DNA from: Sipunculus nudus
Taxonomy: Eukaryota > Annelida > Sipuncula > Golfingiida > Sipunculidae
Length of the DNA: 64,000 nt
Assembly (NCBI GenBank): GCA_026874595.1
Contig: CM049322.1
Location: 50,135,340-50,199,339 of the forward strand
Direction of reading: 5' to 3'
The notes beneath the pieces were generated by a model. That model did no database searches, was not told the origin of the DNA, and saw only the letters and a list, made by a program, of their open reading frames with translations. Below are positions 10,589-23,590 of the stretch, piece after piece; position 1 is the stretch's first letter; each line of letters starts with the position of its first letter. Made by a program: the position numbers and the translations under genes.

Positions 10589-12568
10589 TTTATTTAAATA
10601 TTTCACTAGAAAAACATATGATAAAAAACATGAAAATAACTGGTTTGTCATTCTTCTGGTGATTTCTTTTTCAATTCCTTGCAAGTGCTAACTTTCTCAA
10701 GAGTTGATTTGGAAAGGTAGCCGGGCTTGAAATAACTCTGAGATATAATAGACTTATAAAAGCCTCTGGGATAATCCAAAATAAAAATGACTAAATGTTT
10801 TTTATAATCCTCTCGGTGTTATCTTTTAAACCATGCAAAATAGAGCTCATCAGATTTTATGGGTTTTTTTTCTGTTAGAAAGTGATTGTATATTTATATA
10901 ATTATGAACTTATAAACCTAAATTCGTATTTTCTCCATAAAAAAACCAACATTGAATATTACTTAGTTTTATTTTGGAATATGAAAGTTCAAAATACAGA
11001 AGGGCCTAGTTGTGAAATAATCATTGTAACAAACAATTCTTTCAGGAGTCTTTATCACACAGCTAACATTCACGCTGAACAGTGAAACTTTACATAGTTA
11101 AACAAACTCTATATCTTAAATACATTATAATCTGTTACCTTTGCTGCTGATTTTATATGTTTAACTTTACTAAGTGCCCACTGGTCATAATGCTCTAATT
11201 CTTATCTACTAAGGAGAGTTCAAGAGAACCTGTATATACACAATGTCTGAACAACCCAGGTCTAGCGATAGCGAGTTGTGCATTGATATATATCACACTG
11301 ATAATGGCAGTCTGTTATTCACCAAAAGAAACTTAAAAGTCTTAGATTATCTTTTTGCATTGTTCATAATCGCGAATAATGATGGAAAAATAGAAAAGGA
11401 AACTAAGAAATACCATTTCAGCTCTAGCCCATAATAATCGGCAAGCTACATATAGATTAAATTTTCTTACCATTAAGAAAAAAACCCCAGAAATATACCG
11501 CAGAAGATAGGTAAACATAAATGGTGCCATCTGTAGTTTATATACTCTTAAAAGTCACATGATCAATGTTTGGTAAAGCACATTACAAACTGTAGGTAAA
11601 ATCAAATATAAATTACAACACAATAAGCCAATATAAGTTTCACTACGCTAAGATAACGCTATCCCTCACATAAAAGCTATTTTTTTATTTCCTGACTTGA
11701 GTAGAAAGAACCGAAAAAAATTGACAATTTTCGATACTTGAAACTAACACTGACATACCAGTCATGGGATCATCGTGCTGGGAAACTGGTCAAAACATGA
11801 ATACAAACACTTGTGATCAACAAAGTTGAAATAAAATCTTATCTATAAAATCTTATAAGAAAAATCCTATAATAATTCAGCACACCTCATACGTATTTAG
11901 TCATCCTTTGATCATCCCCAATGAATAAGCCATGGAACGAAAAGAGTTTCTTGGCTTGCACAAGTAAGGACTACTTATAGCTCTCTAACCAATTACAAGT
12001 CCAATGATCAATATTACCACAGAACTTGGAGCTGACAGTTGCGGCAGTTCCTGCTGTATTTTGTTACGGACATAACGTTTTATCTGTCGACGTATTCTAT
12101 ATATATATAGGAGTATTTTTCTTAAGGATGAGGCCGAAGCGGGGGGGGGGGGGGGTCCATGAGGTCCGCTCCCCTCCCCCTTTCCAGTCGCCACAATTTT
12201 TTTTAAGAGTTTCAGACTAAGTTTTGTGTCCTGGACCACCCCCCCCCCCCGCTTCCGGACCTAGGGACATAAGAAAGTATAACTGTAGGTGCATACACCT
12301 ATTGATCATAAATGATACATCATTGATAAGATTATTTTGCTGGATATAAGTTTGGCATATAATATTGTATGAAGTAAATTTAAATAACCACTCCTTTGTT
12401 GTTTTATCTAGGGGTGAGTGTAACTATAAGAATGTATTAATTGAGCAGTATACACCCAGTGGTTATAAATATAGCATGTCATACTGAAACATATGGTTTA
12501 AGCTATCATTTGAGACCAAATTTAACTGTATACGTTTTGCATATTAAGTAGTATGGGGCTTATAACAA
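10589..12568. other. AT-rich arm sequence with G and C tracts, no gene recognised
   Basis: Matches 32,764-34,519 in reverse complement. A stretch of about 260 bp (12,169-12,427) that includes a C-run is absent from the other arm. G runs occur at 12,139-12,155. No coding region. Confidence 0.5.
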
Positions 12569-12830
12569 CACTCTAAAAACGGATTGGTTGAAACAGCTAC
12601 CAATTTAATTGGTTGAAGCAGATATTGGTTAAAATCAACCAAATATTGTTTGAGTAGAGCCCAGAATATTGGTTGACACCGACGGTTGCCCGCAAACTGA
12701 TAATCTGATACAAAGTAACATTTAGATTTGTTTCTGACACGGGGGCACGTGCGCGATTGCCTTTCCTTATTGGACGCTGCATAGGAGCTGTGTGTTTGTC
12801 CACGTGTTTTGTAGCGTCTTCTAGTTCAAC

Positions 12831-12918
12831 ATGGACAAATTTGTGAAGAAGATACTTGAAAAGTTGAAGTTGAAGCAGGAGCAAGGGACCTGGGTGTTTT
12901 TCACATGTCATATAAAGG
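12831..12918 (+). pseudogene. Exon 1 of a decayed gene carried by the CACTA-like element
   Basis: ATG at 12,831 (context TTCAACATGG) opens 29 codons plus one base: MDKFVKKILEKLKLKQEQG, then TWVFFTCHIK. The donor is G|GTAAGG (intron from 12,919), so the exon ends in phase 1. Joining that G to exon 2 (ATCCAG...) gives GAT CCA GAC (Asp-Pro-Asp) in the frame that stays open downstream. The N-terminus is short, basic and probably helical. Family not recognised. Confidence 0.6.
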
Positions 12919-13500
12919 GTAAGGCTTATTTTTCTGGTTAGATTTCACTGGCTTTGGTATTTAATTTGGCTGTAAAGTATTTTCAGAACTGACTTTAACC
13001 AGTGCATTTAGTTTTAAACCGACACGCTAAATTCATTGCCGTCATGATCGATTGATGATGTAAAAAACATTAGATCACTTCATTAGGATCCAATAACATC
13101 TTGCAAGTCATCCGATTCTAAAAATGTTCATATTCCAAAGAGAAAATGTTCTTTTATTTTTTTGTACCCTTCTTAATTTTTCTTATGAATATGAAGCAGT
13201 GTTTTGGTGTAAATAAAAATTAATGGCTGACTGTTCTGCGACAGGGAGCACGATACGAAGGGAAACCATGCATACTGTCAAATAGTGCGCATGCGCAGAC
13301 TAAATTTATTTGTTTGACAGATGTTAGAAGAAACATAGGCGTGGCCCGTGGGAACATCATTTCTTTAAAATATATATATAATATATAATCCTATAGGAAA
13401 TCTTTACAGAAGGACACTAACCTTGGGCCAAGTTGGCCCATACAAAATGTTTAAGAAAAAATAAAGAGATTTCAGGTAATTTTACACAATTAAAATTTAA

Positions 13501-13534
<34 letters not shown>

Positions 13535-13874
13535 GCATATGGGCAAAACTATTCCATTAAATTGCCCCCACCCCAACTTTCAATTTATGTGTGGGGTGTG
13601 TCTGTGTGTGTGTGTGGGGGGGGGGGGGGGGCCTTCGGTTCCAATGCCTTTAATATGTCATATGCCCCTTCTAATAAATATTTAAATGTTTAATATGAAT
13701 AGAAATTAAGTACAAATAAAATGAAATATTAAAAACATGTTTGTGTGACGTCACAGGAATATAAAACAAATATATTCCTTTATAAAATAACATTAAAACA
13801 GTAACATCTTCAAAAGATATTTTAAAGAATATATATTTATATATATATATGCTTTATAAGTATATACTAAATAA

Positions 13875-13916
<42 letters not shown>

Positions 13917-15079
13917 TTACATATATATATTATAGTGTATATATAATATTAATATGTGTGTTTATATATGTTTATATTGTCATATATAGTGTCTTTTCAC
14001 AGGCTTTCTTATTAATTGTTGGTGTGGTCCAATTTAAGTTTCATCATTTTACACAGCATGTTCATTTCTTTCGGGTCACCCTGTGTTCTGTGTGCAGGAA
14101 AACCCTGGCCGCTTGGAATAAAAGGGTCAAGGCCAAGAAGTCATGTGTCAGATAAAACCCAAATCATGTCTTTTTCAGTGCAAATGTAAACCTGACTCAA
14201 ACGACTTACAAGAATAATGATTTACTTACCTAGAACATGATCAAGGTAAGAGGAGGCAGGTTTTGCCTATATTTTATTGGAGACCCAACAGGATTTAATC
14301 CAATTCCAGTGAGAATATCAACTTGTCAGCTTCTCAGTGCCATACAATTTATTCCTTTCATTCTTTATCAGTGGAACTTGAACATCATTGCAGTGGCATA
14401 AGACCAGTTAAATAGTTACATGGGCCAACACACCTTTGGTGCAGAGAATACCAAGTGCGAGCGTACATGTTTGGTCTGAAAGAGCATGTCACGCATAACT
14501 GAGCAGGGGCTGAAGTGCTGGACATGCATGCACCGTCATGTTTTTTTTCATAAATTATCAAACATAGGTAGGGCAATTCAAATAAGGAAACTTACAACGG
14601 TATTAAAAAAATATACCGGTATGTGTATTTAATATATATATATATGTGTGTGCATGTGTATTATATATATATATATATATATATAATTATATATATATAT
14701 AATCACTTAAATTACAAGTTGGTGCAATATGACATGAAGCCTAGTTGTTTTCCAAGTGTGCACAATGTGATCAAAAATAAAAGGTTCCCCTTCTTCTATT
14801 AAACAGTACAAAATTGTTTTCCCCTTTAAAGAAAAAATGTTCCATTTCTTGAAAAATAGAATAACTCTTGGTAGTAAGTATTAAAACAGAACATTTCACT
14901 GGTAAAGAGGAAACTGTTATTTTAGTAGAAGTAGTTTTAATAAGTAGTTATTCTGACTTGTTTTCCTGCAAAAAAAATGCAAATTGAATCCCAATGAATC
15001 AGCTCTGCCTGGGGCCTGCTTAATACAGATTCATACGGTATATATAGTATTTCTGAGTACCGGTAATTTTATGTTACAG
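12919..15079. other. Putative intron 1 of the CACTA-borne gene, rich in TA microsatellites
   Basis: Holds (TA)n tracts at about 13,502-13,532, 13,877-13,916 and 14,630-14,703, and a G tract at about 13,616-13,631. A possible extra exon starts after TGTGTGCAG at 14,098 (KTLAAWNKRVKAKK), but it is not needed for the exon 1/exon 2 join and is only a weak candidate. Confidence 0.4.
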
Positions 15080-15229
15080 ATCCAGACACTGCCTCCATCA
15101 AGCTCGAGACCAAGTGGCTCCAGCATTAATATCAGAAACTGAGAGAGAGGATGCACGAGTACATGGCAGAGACAGGGTGTCGAGGTTACCCTGGATTTGT
15201 GGAGAAGAAGGCCCATGTTTGGATATAAA
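15080..15229 (+). pseudogene. Exon 2 of the decayed CACTA-borne gene
   Basis: The acceptor is TTTTATGTTACAG and the donor AAA|GTAAAT, giving exactly 150 bases (50 codons, class 1-1). The frame set by exon 1 reads DPDTASIKLETKWLQH, one TAA, then YQKLRERMHEYMAETG and CRGYPGFVEKKAHVWI, and a second TAA at the exon end. Both stops could be CAA-to-TAA changes. Composition and frame retention look like former coding sequence. No family recognised. Confidence 0.6.
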
Positions 15230-15300
15230 GTAAATGAGATATCTAAGGTTTGCTAATCCTGACAGCCAGTGGCGTCAATTTATCTTGAAGTTCCAGCACT

Positions 15301-15331
<31 letters not shown>
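15301..15331 (+). repeat. Long G homopolymer
   Basis: About 31 consecutive G, one of many such tracts in the window. Confidence 0.9.
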
Positions 15332-15335
<4 letters not shown>

Positions 15336-15649
15336 CAGACACACACATAAGGGTCTGTATGACACATTTTCTAAATCCTGGATCCGCCCTTGTATATGGG
15401 TAATTACTTCCTGATTTTCTATTAAAAAATCTATATTACAATCACCAGTCCTACCAGTGAAAATACTCTTTCAGATGATACTATAATCCCAATGGATCTT
15501 TAGGCTAAAGGTAAACAAGTTACTAGTGACGTGTTGCATGCATGATCCTGTTTACAATGTACAGATTCTTCAACCTGAGAATAACAAGTCTCCTACAATA
15601 ATAATATGAAAAGCCAGAGGCACCCAATCTTTTTCATCATGTAAATGAT

Positions 15650-17375
15650 CAGGGCCCGACAAAAATTTTTTTTGCTGACTAGCCCATGGGCTAGTCAAGT
15701 TTGATTTTTGACTAGCCCACAGAAAAATTTCACTAGCCCAGTATGTTTCAACAAAATTAAACTTAAAATTAAATATCATAAAAATAATCTGATGAAAATG
15801 AGACATTTTGGCCATGATGGCGTCCAGGGAATTCAAATAGACAAAATATGTGAATTCCTTTATACATGCATTCATGTTTGTGTCTTGTATTAACACTATT
15901 CATGAGATGTATTCATTTGTTTTGATGTTTGCAAAATAGTGAAAACAAGACCTTTATTATTAAAATTTAATGGTGTCACCAGTATTGAGAAAACATGAAA
16001 AATGTGTACCCCTTCCCCACCATCCCGGATTTAGAATTTAAAATTGCCCAAAATGTATCTTTTGATTACAAAAATGCAGCGTGCACCTCAAGGTTGCAGA
16101 GAAAATCTTGTCTCCTGATCTGCTCGTCGTTGTTTCCATTTTTTTTTTATTTTGCAATAAACCAGTTATCTTAAAATATCTCAACAGATTCATAACAAAC
16201 TGCCTTTGAGGTATTCAAAAATGTTCCTTGACTTATACAATTGTCAGTCTATTCTAAATCTTAATCTTGGCTGAAAATTGTTACTTTCTGGAATTTTCAA
16301 GAAAATATCAAAATATTTTCACCAATTACCTGTGATCATAATTGTTAATGTCATGTTCGTTGCCCCTATGCTCATTTGAAAATCTCGCTGGTCAACTGAA
16401 TTGATTTCGAAAAATTCGAAGGTACAACGTGAACATGTGCCCGTTTTGGATAAAAATAACATGAAAACAAGTGATTTTCGTTTTAAACTGAGGTGGGTTG
16501 ACGATCGGTGATCTGCCAGAGAAATCTCGTGACTCGTTTTGATCCCGTCGGCTGTCATGAAGAGCTCACGCAAAACAGATTGAATGGGACAAGTGGCTGT
16601 TCCTTTTACCGTACACTGCGCACAGCTGTTCAATTTAATTTTTAATAGATGAACAGGGAAGTACAGCACAGAACGGAACAGCTTACTGGAGCGCCACCGT
16701 GTGTTTGTTTAAGAGACTAAGTCCATGTTCTATGTGAAAACGCACGCAACCGCGTATTACATCGGATTTGTTCCCACTGGCAGTTTGACATTTTGGTCTC
16801 TACAGTTCATCAAATAGTAGAAATATTACTGCTGAAATGAATTGTGTTATTATATTATACTGTGTAAGATAAAACAAGCCAAATATCTTTGAATAACTTT
16901 TGAGACCAGCTAGCATAAAAGTCAGTACTACCAACCGTGTCCATCAACAAGTTCTGCTGCTGGCCTCGCGGTTCACTACAGGAAAAATGTCAAAGTTGAA
17001 AGAAAAGAAACTGCAGGGGACAGTATCGACGCTAATTGTAGCACGAAAGTGGTCCCAAGGAAGGTGGAAAGATGATATTCAGACATTTTGGCAGCAAGAA
17101 TTTTCACACATTTTGTCATCGAAATTTTGGCGCGAAGGAAAAATCGTTCGCGCAAGAAGCATTTTGCCTAACCTTCGCCGAATGAAACGATCCTCCTCGC
17201 AGTTGATCTGTTCAAATTTTAATGTCATTAGATCCCTGTTGGGGTTTTAGAGTGTGTGTAAGGATTAACTCGTTTATGACTAGCCCATCGGACTTACCAG
17301 CCTAGACTTTAGGGTAGTCCGATGGCGAAACTTGGGTAGCCCCGGGCGTCGGGCTATAGGGTTTGTCGGGCCCTG
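15650..17375. mobile_element. hAT-type non-autonomous element nested in the CACTA-like element
   Basis: The ends are CAGGGCCCGACAAA and its exact reverse complement TTTGTCGGGCCCTG. Flanks are GTAAATGAT (15,641-15,649) and TTAAATGAT (17,376-17,384), an 8-9 bp duplication with one difference. That duplication size and the CAGGG ends identify hAT. Subterminal palindromes of CTAGCCCATGGGCTAG type lie inside. The 1.7-kb interior shows no transposase. Part of it (about 16,300-16,690) is related to the interior of the element at 4,080-5,473. Confidence 0.85.
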
Positions 17376-17495
17376 TTAAATGATTTCATTATTTTACTTT
17401 GTGTAGGTGAATTCAAGGTTTTATATAATACCTGATCTATCAGTAAACTATTCCAAGCAAACTGATTCTTGATTTGGCTAACTTGACATTCATAG

Positions 17496-17663
17496 GTAGA
17501 GGGATACTTCTTTGGAATATATCTGGATGAGGAGGCATGATGGAGTTGATGGCTGAATGAGATGACATGGCAGCCATCCTGAAGGATAAGAACCAGGTGG
17601 CAGTGAAATACCCAGACAGCATGAAGATGTTAGCTGGTTTGAATTCATCTGAGCCAGCAGAAG
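17496..17663 (+). pseudogene. Exon 3 of the decayed CACTA-borne gene
   Basis: The acceptor ATTCATAG and donor AAG|GTAATC bound 168 bases (56 codons, class 1-1). In the frame inherited from exon 2 it reads RGILLWNISG, a TGA, GGMMELMAE, a TGA, then DDMAAILKDKNQVAVKYPD and SMKMLAGLNSSEPAE. Both TGA codons are what CGA would become by CpG deamination. The acidic, coherent peptide and preserved phase support a former exon. Confidence 0.6.
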
Positions 17664-17918
17664 GTAATCTTGGACCACCTTATAAGTAGCTGTATAGTTC
17701 TTTTTGAAATATTGTACATGATTTTAATCTGTCTGCTAATCAGTTGAGTACGGTGGTACAAGTTTCAGTATCTTGTCCATCTTCTGTAACAATCATGGCT
17801 TTCATGGCCCGTCCAAGACAAGCACACTACTTCTAGGCTATGATTTTAACTTTCCACCTCCCAGGTATAAATCATGTGTTCTACCTGTTAGACTACAGAA
17901 GCTGCCTAAATTTTTTTT

Positions 17919-18520
17919 AGCTCAGCTGACTATACGTTATCTGAGCTATAGTCATTGTCCATTGTCCGTCGTCTGTCCGTCTGTTAGATTGGCACATTTT
18001 GAAATCATTAGACCTATGAATCCAAAATTTGGCATACTGTTAGATGTCCCCAAAATCTCCTACCAAACCGGAAACTGGGTCACTGCGACTTCATTCCTTC
18101 GAGAAATTAAGGAAAAACCTCAGGTTTCCATTAAAAACCTACTATCACACTTCAGGACTGCCTTATATCAAAACCACTGATCTGTCTGTTTTTCTTTCTT
18201 AATATTTACCAGAAGTACTGGTATTCTCCTATATATTTTCCATATACATGCTGGAAATTAAGTCTTTTAGTGTAATTTCTTCAAGTTGTGGGCCCGAATA
18301 TAATTGACTTTGTAAATTAAAAATTCAGGAAATTTACTCACCCTGCATGAAAATTTTGGAAGGTAGTGACCTTTCGTTCAAGTATATAACTTTGTTTAAA
18401 TTAAGATTCAATTGTATACCCAAGATTAGATCTGAATTATTAAATTTTTTTAAATTATTAGCATAAAAATAGAATCAGTACCTTCAATTTGACCATGGCA
18501 CGGTTTTTTTTTTCCTGTGA
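17919..18520 (+). repeat. Dispersed repeat with an AGCTCAG hairpin end, copy 1
   Basis: Begins with the hairpin AGCTCAG...CTGAGCT (17,919-17,946), then GTCCGTCGTCTGTCCGTC, then a body shared with 44,850-45,425 (reverse orientation) and 21,106-21,440. Shared phrases include CCAAAATTTGGCATACTG and GTTAGATGTCC. The hairpin-at-one-end design suggests a Helitron- or Helentron-associated repeat, but this is unproven. Confidence 0.7.
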
Positions 18521-19453
18521 GTACTGTTGATTAAATTTTCACAGCATGTAAACTTAAGTATTTAATTTGTTTAAACCTGAAATTAGAAAATAAAAGCTAA
18601 AAATTTAGGCTAATAATTGAATTTTTTTTGTTCAGGCTCTTATTATAGTCACATGCTTTGTCCAGATGCAGGCAGCCCACTCCTGGTCACTTAAGTTAAG
18701 TTAGCTATGCCAGAGTTCCTCATTTGTTACAGGTCACTGGGGGAGATCCCCTGCTGTGACAGGTGTACAGTTATTCTCATATCAACTCCACCCTCCACCC
18801 CCCCCCCCCCCCCAACCCTACCCACCAAGTGTTATGCAGTAATTGTTATTGTTTGCCCTGTATTTCCTCAACTGTAATGCTGTTTCCACTCCAATATACA
18901 AAACTTTCCTTGAATGAGTAATTCATTGAGTAATCCAGAAGAAGCCATTTGGGTTAATGTAGCCTTTCTAAAGAAATGCCTTTCTAAAGAAATCAATTTC
19001 CTTTTAAATGATTTTAAAATATTAAAATTAAACCCATCAGTATGCATAAATTTATAAAAAATGAAGCAAATTACAGATAAATAAAGGCACAATTAAAAAT
19101 TGTGAAATCTGTATTATATGAAAGTATTATTTTTAGATATTTATTGTTTTGCAAATTTAAGAAATATATTTGTGTGGTTAAAAAAATAAATATGCATTTG
19201 TATGCATGATGTGGGGTTATCTGACAAGATTGAGATATATGATGATGCAATTTAGAATTATGAATTTACTTTTATATTCAGATATATATGTTACATTGGG
19301 AATGTATAGAAATATATACTTAAAATTAAAAAAAATTGATGTGATAAAAAAAATGAGGATCTAATACAAACATTTGTTCATTATTTTCCTGCCTCAGCAG
19401 AACTGGAGATCAGGCTTTGTTTGCCCTGTATGTATATGCAGAAGTGTTGTTAA

Positions 19454-19499
<46 letters not shown>

Positions 19500-20878
19500 C
19501 TACCATTGATTCCTTTGCACCTGTGCAAGTGTGTAAAATTTATTTCATTTAAAAAACAATTGGATTAGAAAAAATTAAGATCTAATTGAAACACATTCTT
19601 GCTTCAGGAGAATGGAACATAAAGTGATCAGCTCTGTCTGTCCATCATCTCTCTGTTATCATTAAATATATATTTATTATGATATTTTTCCTATAAAGCA
19701 CTGTTGAAATAACTTTCATATGCTGTATGTGTATGGATTTAAGCTATTAAAGTCTGAAATTTTAAAACAACTTATATACTCAATTGTGTAATATTTCAGA
19801 TGTTAAACTTTAAAAAAAAAAGATATAATAAAAAATTAAGAAATAATTGAAACATATATTATCAGTCTGTCCTTTTTTAAAATATAAGCAATTGTGAATG
19901 AACTTTTTTATTCTGTAAGCTTTGTTGATTTAAGTGAAAATCCTATGTCTATACACTTTGATAATACAGAGTTGTTGTTACTCCGATCATACCACCCCCA
20001 CACCACCACCAAGTCCTTACACCTGTGGACTGGGAACATAAGTTATATTTCAACTGTATACATTTAATAAAAAAAAAATACATATATTTAATAATATAAA
20101 AAAATATAAATAAAAAAATAGACCCAATCGAACAAATGTGTAAACTACTGTACTGTCATCAATTTATCAAAAAGCCAACCAATGATTATGGTAATAATAT
20201 ACATCTTATGTTCACAAACTGCTCACATGCTTTAATTTTAACATTAGAAAACACATGGTCAGGTCACAAAATATTATTTGCAACAATTTCTTACTCATCA
20301 ATACAAACCAATCATATCATCCAGCCATGGTCTATATTACCTCTTCTTATCAGACATTACCTCCATTTTCAGATTATTACCTCAAGGTCAGCTTCAGCTG
20401 AGCACTGTGACTGATGGATCCCTTGTTGTTTATACAGAGGTTCCAGATGGATTTTTTAAGAGTGACATGTATGTGCCTTTTTATAAATCTGCTCTCTTAC
20501 ATCTTTATATATGTATAATAAAGCTGATGTAATGGTCTCTTTTAAACCTGTTTCTGACTCATCATTAACATTTTAAACAGTTTTAAATGCATTTCATGGA
20601 GAAAAATGAATAATGGACACATTTAACTTTTAAATAGTCCCTTTATCAATCACTCCATATGACCACTCATGTGTTATGGTATATATATCTACAAGGAAGG
20701 TTATCAAACCAGTTTGCTTCAAAATCTTGACCACTGCATGATCAGCAGGATCATGATTTTCATAATGCCTGTGGACATTCCATGAAATTTGTTTATTGGT
20801 CGAGAAACTAATTTTTTCGTAGTAAATCTGTTATTGTCCTACAAGTTGACATTCTGTTATATTCCTGGTTTCTTTCAG
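18521..20878. other. Putative intron 3, with degenerate tandem copies of a 230-260 bp unit
   Basis: Phrases such as TTCAGCAGAA...GGAGAT...AAAGTGATCAGCTCTG recur near 19,390, 19,605 and, outside this interval, 22,675. A C homopolymer of about 42 bases lies at 19,456-19,498 and another at 18,798-18,814. An open frame at 20,278-20,532 has no recognisable product. Confidence 0.45.
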
Positions 20879-20992
20879 GTGCCATTAGTGCTATGATGCT
20901 TCGTTTACTGCCAAAACTGATTCCAGCGCAGGGGAAGAAATGCCAAGCCCACCATAGCAGAAGCAAAGGCAGCATTTATTGATATTCAGAAG
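20879..20992 (+). pseudogene. Exon 4 of the decayed CACTA-borne gene
   Basis: A strong acceptor (GGTTTCTTTCAG) and donor (AG|GTATAT) bound 114 bases. Entering in phase 1 from exon 3 gives AISAMMLRLLPKLIPAQGKK. After a one-base frameshift the natural reading continues AKPTIAEAKAAFIDIQK to the donor. The total over four exons is about 173 codons. Protein family not recognised. It could be a captured host gene or the element's own accessory ORF. Confidence 0.6.
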
Positions 20993-21105
20993 GTATATAC
21001 TGATTTAGGCTTTTAGATTCCTTACAATTCTAGAAATAAGAGCTATCATTCAATTGAGAATAATCGATATTGTGTTAAAGGGAATATTTATGTAGCACCA
21101 TTTTT

Positions 21106-21440
21106 AGCTCAGATGACTACCTGTATATACATTATGGTCAGATATAGCTATGGTCATTTGTCCATTATCGGTCTGGTTGTCAAGCTCGATCTCCGTTTAC
21201 ATGCCACGTTTCAAAACCACTGGGACCAGTGAATACAAAATTTGACATCCTGGTAGATGTCCTTATTTTCTAACAAATCTGAATATTAATTTAAGGAGAG
21301 AAACCTCCATTTTTTCAGTAAAAGCCAATTGTTGCACTTTAGAGTCAAAAATTGGGTCAAAATTGTACAATTTGTAGCAGTTATTTACCCAAATAAAATG
21401 TATCTTGTGAAAACATCAGGAAAGATATCGACTTACTTTA
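21106..21440 (+). repeat. Dispersed AGCTCAG-hairpin repeat, diverged copy
   Basis: Starts AGCTCAGATGACTAC and shares AAAATTTGACATCCTGGTAG and the following block with the copies at 17,919 and 44,850. Confidence 0.55.
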
Positions 21441-21469
21441 CATGATAGATGTTGAAGATAAGAGTCGTT

Positions 21470-21640
21470 ATAGCGTATAAGAGCGTATAACATATTTTTT
21501 TATAAAAAAAATTTTCAAACATATAACAGATTTTTTTATAAAAAAAATTTTCAAGCATATAACAGATTTTTTTTTTTAATTTTGTTCAAGCATATAACAG
21601 ATTTATATTTTCTAGCATATAACAGATTTTTATAATCTTT
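21470..21640. repeat. Short tandem repeat, CATATAACAGATTTTT units
   Basis: About five copies of a 35-50 bp AT-rich unit containing AGCATATAACAGATTTTT. Confidence 0.75.
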
Positions 21641-22330
21641 TTAAGTTATTGTCATAAAGGTAAAATCAGAACTTTAAATTTTGTCCAACCTTGGCCATTG
21701 CACATTTGCTTTCCTGTCAGCACTGTTGACATTTTGTATGTACAAAATGCAAAGATTAAAACTATTATAATATGAAAATTCGATAGCAATTTGTCAAAAA
21801 CTGTAGGACATTGTGATCTTTATTCTGTGAGATACGGGCCGAAAACATAATTTTGAGCAGCCTGAAAGACTGACAGGGCATATATTTAACCATTAGGCCA
21901 TTCATACTCAATATCTAGGGAGGTCTCCTTTGAATCCCTGAAGTTTGGACACTATGACTAATGTTCTGTCAACTCTAAGAAAGTACATGGTTTTAGCATT
22001 GAAATTCAGATAAGCAAAACAAATGGTTTGGAACTTTCTAACTTTGAAATTTTGGAAATTGGGCAAATCTCCATCACCTGAAATCATGTTTATGATGACC
22101 CATATTCTGTTGTATTTCTTCTTGTATTATTGTACAATTGCAAGATATGCACAGATCGACTAATTTAATATCCATTGATGATAGGTAGTCTATCATCATC
22201 ATGACAAACTGTTATCATGTAATTGCATGATTTGTCACTGTTTAGGTCTCGCCCTCTTGTACTTCCTTGTGCATGAAGTAGGCCTATATCACAAGCAGTT
22301 ATAAGGGGTTGGATTAAAATTGTGTGTGTG

Positions 22331-22335
<5 letters not shown>

Positions 22336-22378
<43 letters not shown>
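22336..22378. repeat. (TA)n microsatellite
   Basis: About 21 uninterrupted TA dinucleotides. Confidence 0.95.
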
Positions 22379-22382
<4 letters not shown>

Positions 22383-23317
22383 GAACAGTATTAACACCAA
22401 CACATATTTTCATCTTTTATTATTAATGTGCAATTTCATGTATTTTCATATCTAGAAATTCAGTTTCTAAATGTTTGATGAAGATCAACAGTGACTGAGT
22501 TCAGTGTTGCTGTGTTTCTCAGACACCATGATGCATGCAGGCATATGGAATGAAGACAGTCATCAGGGAACAGTATTGACTGTAGACTCTTGTTTCATCA
22601 TTTTATGAGTCAGGTATCCATGACACTGCACTTCCAGTGTACTTCAAAACATATGTTAATCATTTTCCAGCTTCAGCAGAAAGGGAGATAAAGTGATTAA
22701 CTCTGTTTGTCTACCCTGTCTATCTGTCCATTTTTAAATTATCAGTAATTGTGAATTCAATTTCCTGAAATTCAATTTTTAGCATTGGACTCTAGAATAT
22801 CTTACTTGTATATATATGTTTTTAAATGGAGGCTTGTGTCGCCAGTTGTGCAGTTACAAGTTGTGTACTGCATGCATGATTTAATTATATGTTACATTGG
22901 TTATTTTACTGGACTTATTAAACAATTATTTTTATAAATATAATGCTCTTGTTTTGTGTCTACCATTTCAGACAAAAGATTGATGTATGAATGCAAGCTG
23001 GTTATCAGAGCACTTGTACTGCCACACAGTGATATTCCAATTTCATTACATTTCTACAATCAGAGGAACAGCAGTATCCATGCAAAGTGCAAATTGTGTT
23101 TTATTTTGTTCATTTGACTGGCTGAGGAATATTCCTTGACATTACTTGGTACAAAGGTATATTTAATTTTTTTTCACCATGATATTTGAGCACACTGCAT
23201 CACAATTTTATGCAAGTTTTTTTTATGTTAGTTGTTTTCAGGCAATTGTGGCTGAATTCAACCTGCATTTTGTAACCATTTCATATTTTGCTAGGGTATT
23301 CAGTTGGGTTCCTTCTT

Positions 23318-23590
23318 AACCAATTTTCTTGGTTGATTTTAACCAATATGGTCATCTGAATCAAATTGGTTTGATTCAGTATTGGTTGTTTTCAACCATT
23401 ATTGTTGGTTGATTTCAACCAATCACATGGTTGATTTCAACCAGATCACATGGTTGATTTCAACCAAAAAAATTGGTTGAAAAATCAACCAATAGGGGAT
23501 CGGTTGAATCAACCGGTTAATTGGTTGGGACACATATCAACCGAGAAGACCCGGTTGATTTCAACCAATTTTTTGGTTGAATTTAACCGA
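23318..23590. repeat. Subterminal repeat array of the CACTA-like element
   Basis: At least a dozen copies, in both orientations, of a 17-18 bp near-palindrome of the form TTGGTTGATTTCAACCAA. They are packed within 270 bp of the right terminus. Subterminal repeats of this kind bind transposase in characterised CACTA elements. Confidence 0.85.

Noticed and set aside
14098-14155. Extra exon of the CACTA-borne gene
   Set aside because: Good acceptor but no donor in frame, and exon 1 already joins exon 2 in phase without it.
16319-17250. Two 116-codon frames inside the hAT element, possible transposase
   Set aside because: No BED finger, RW or DDE-like motifs of hAT transposases are visible, and the region is shared with a different transposon.
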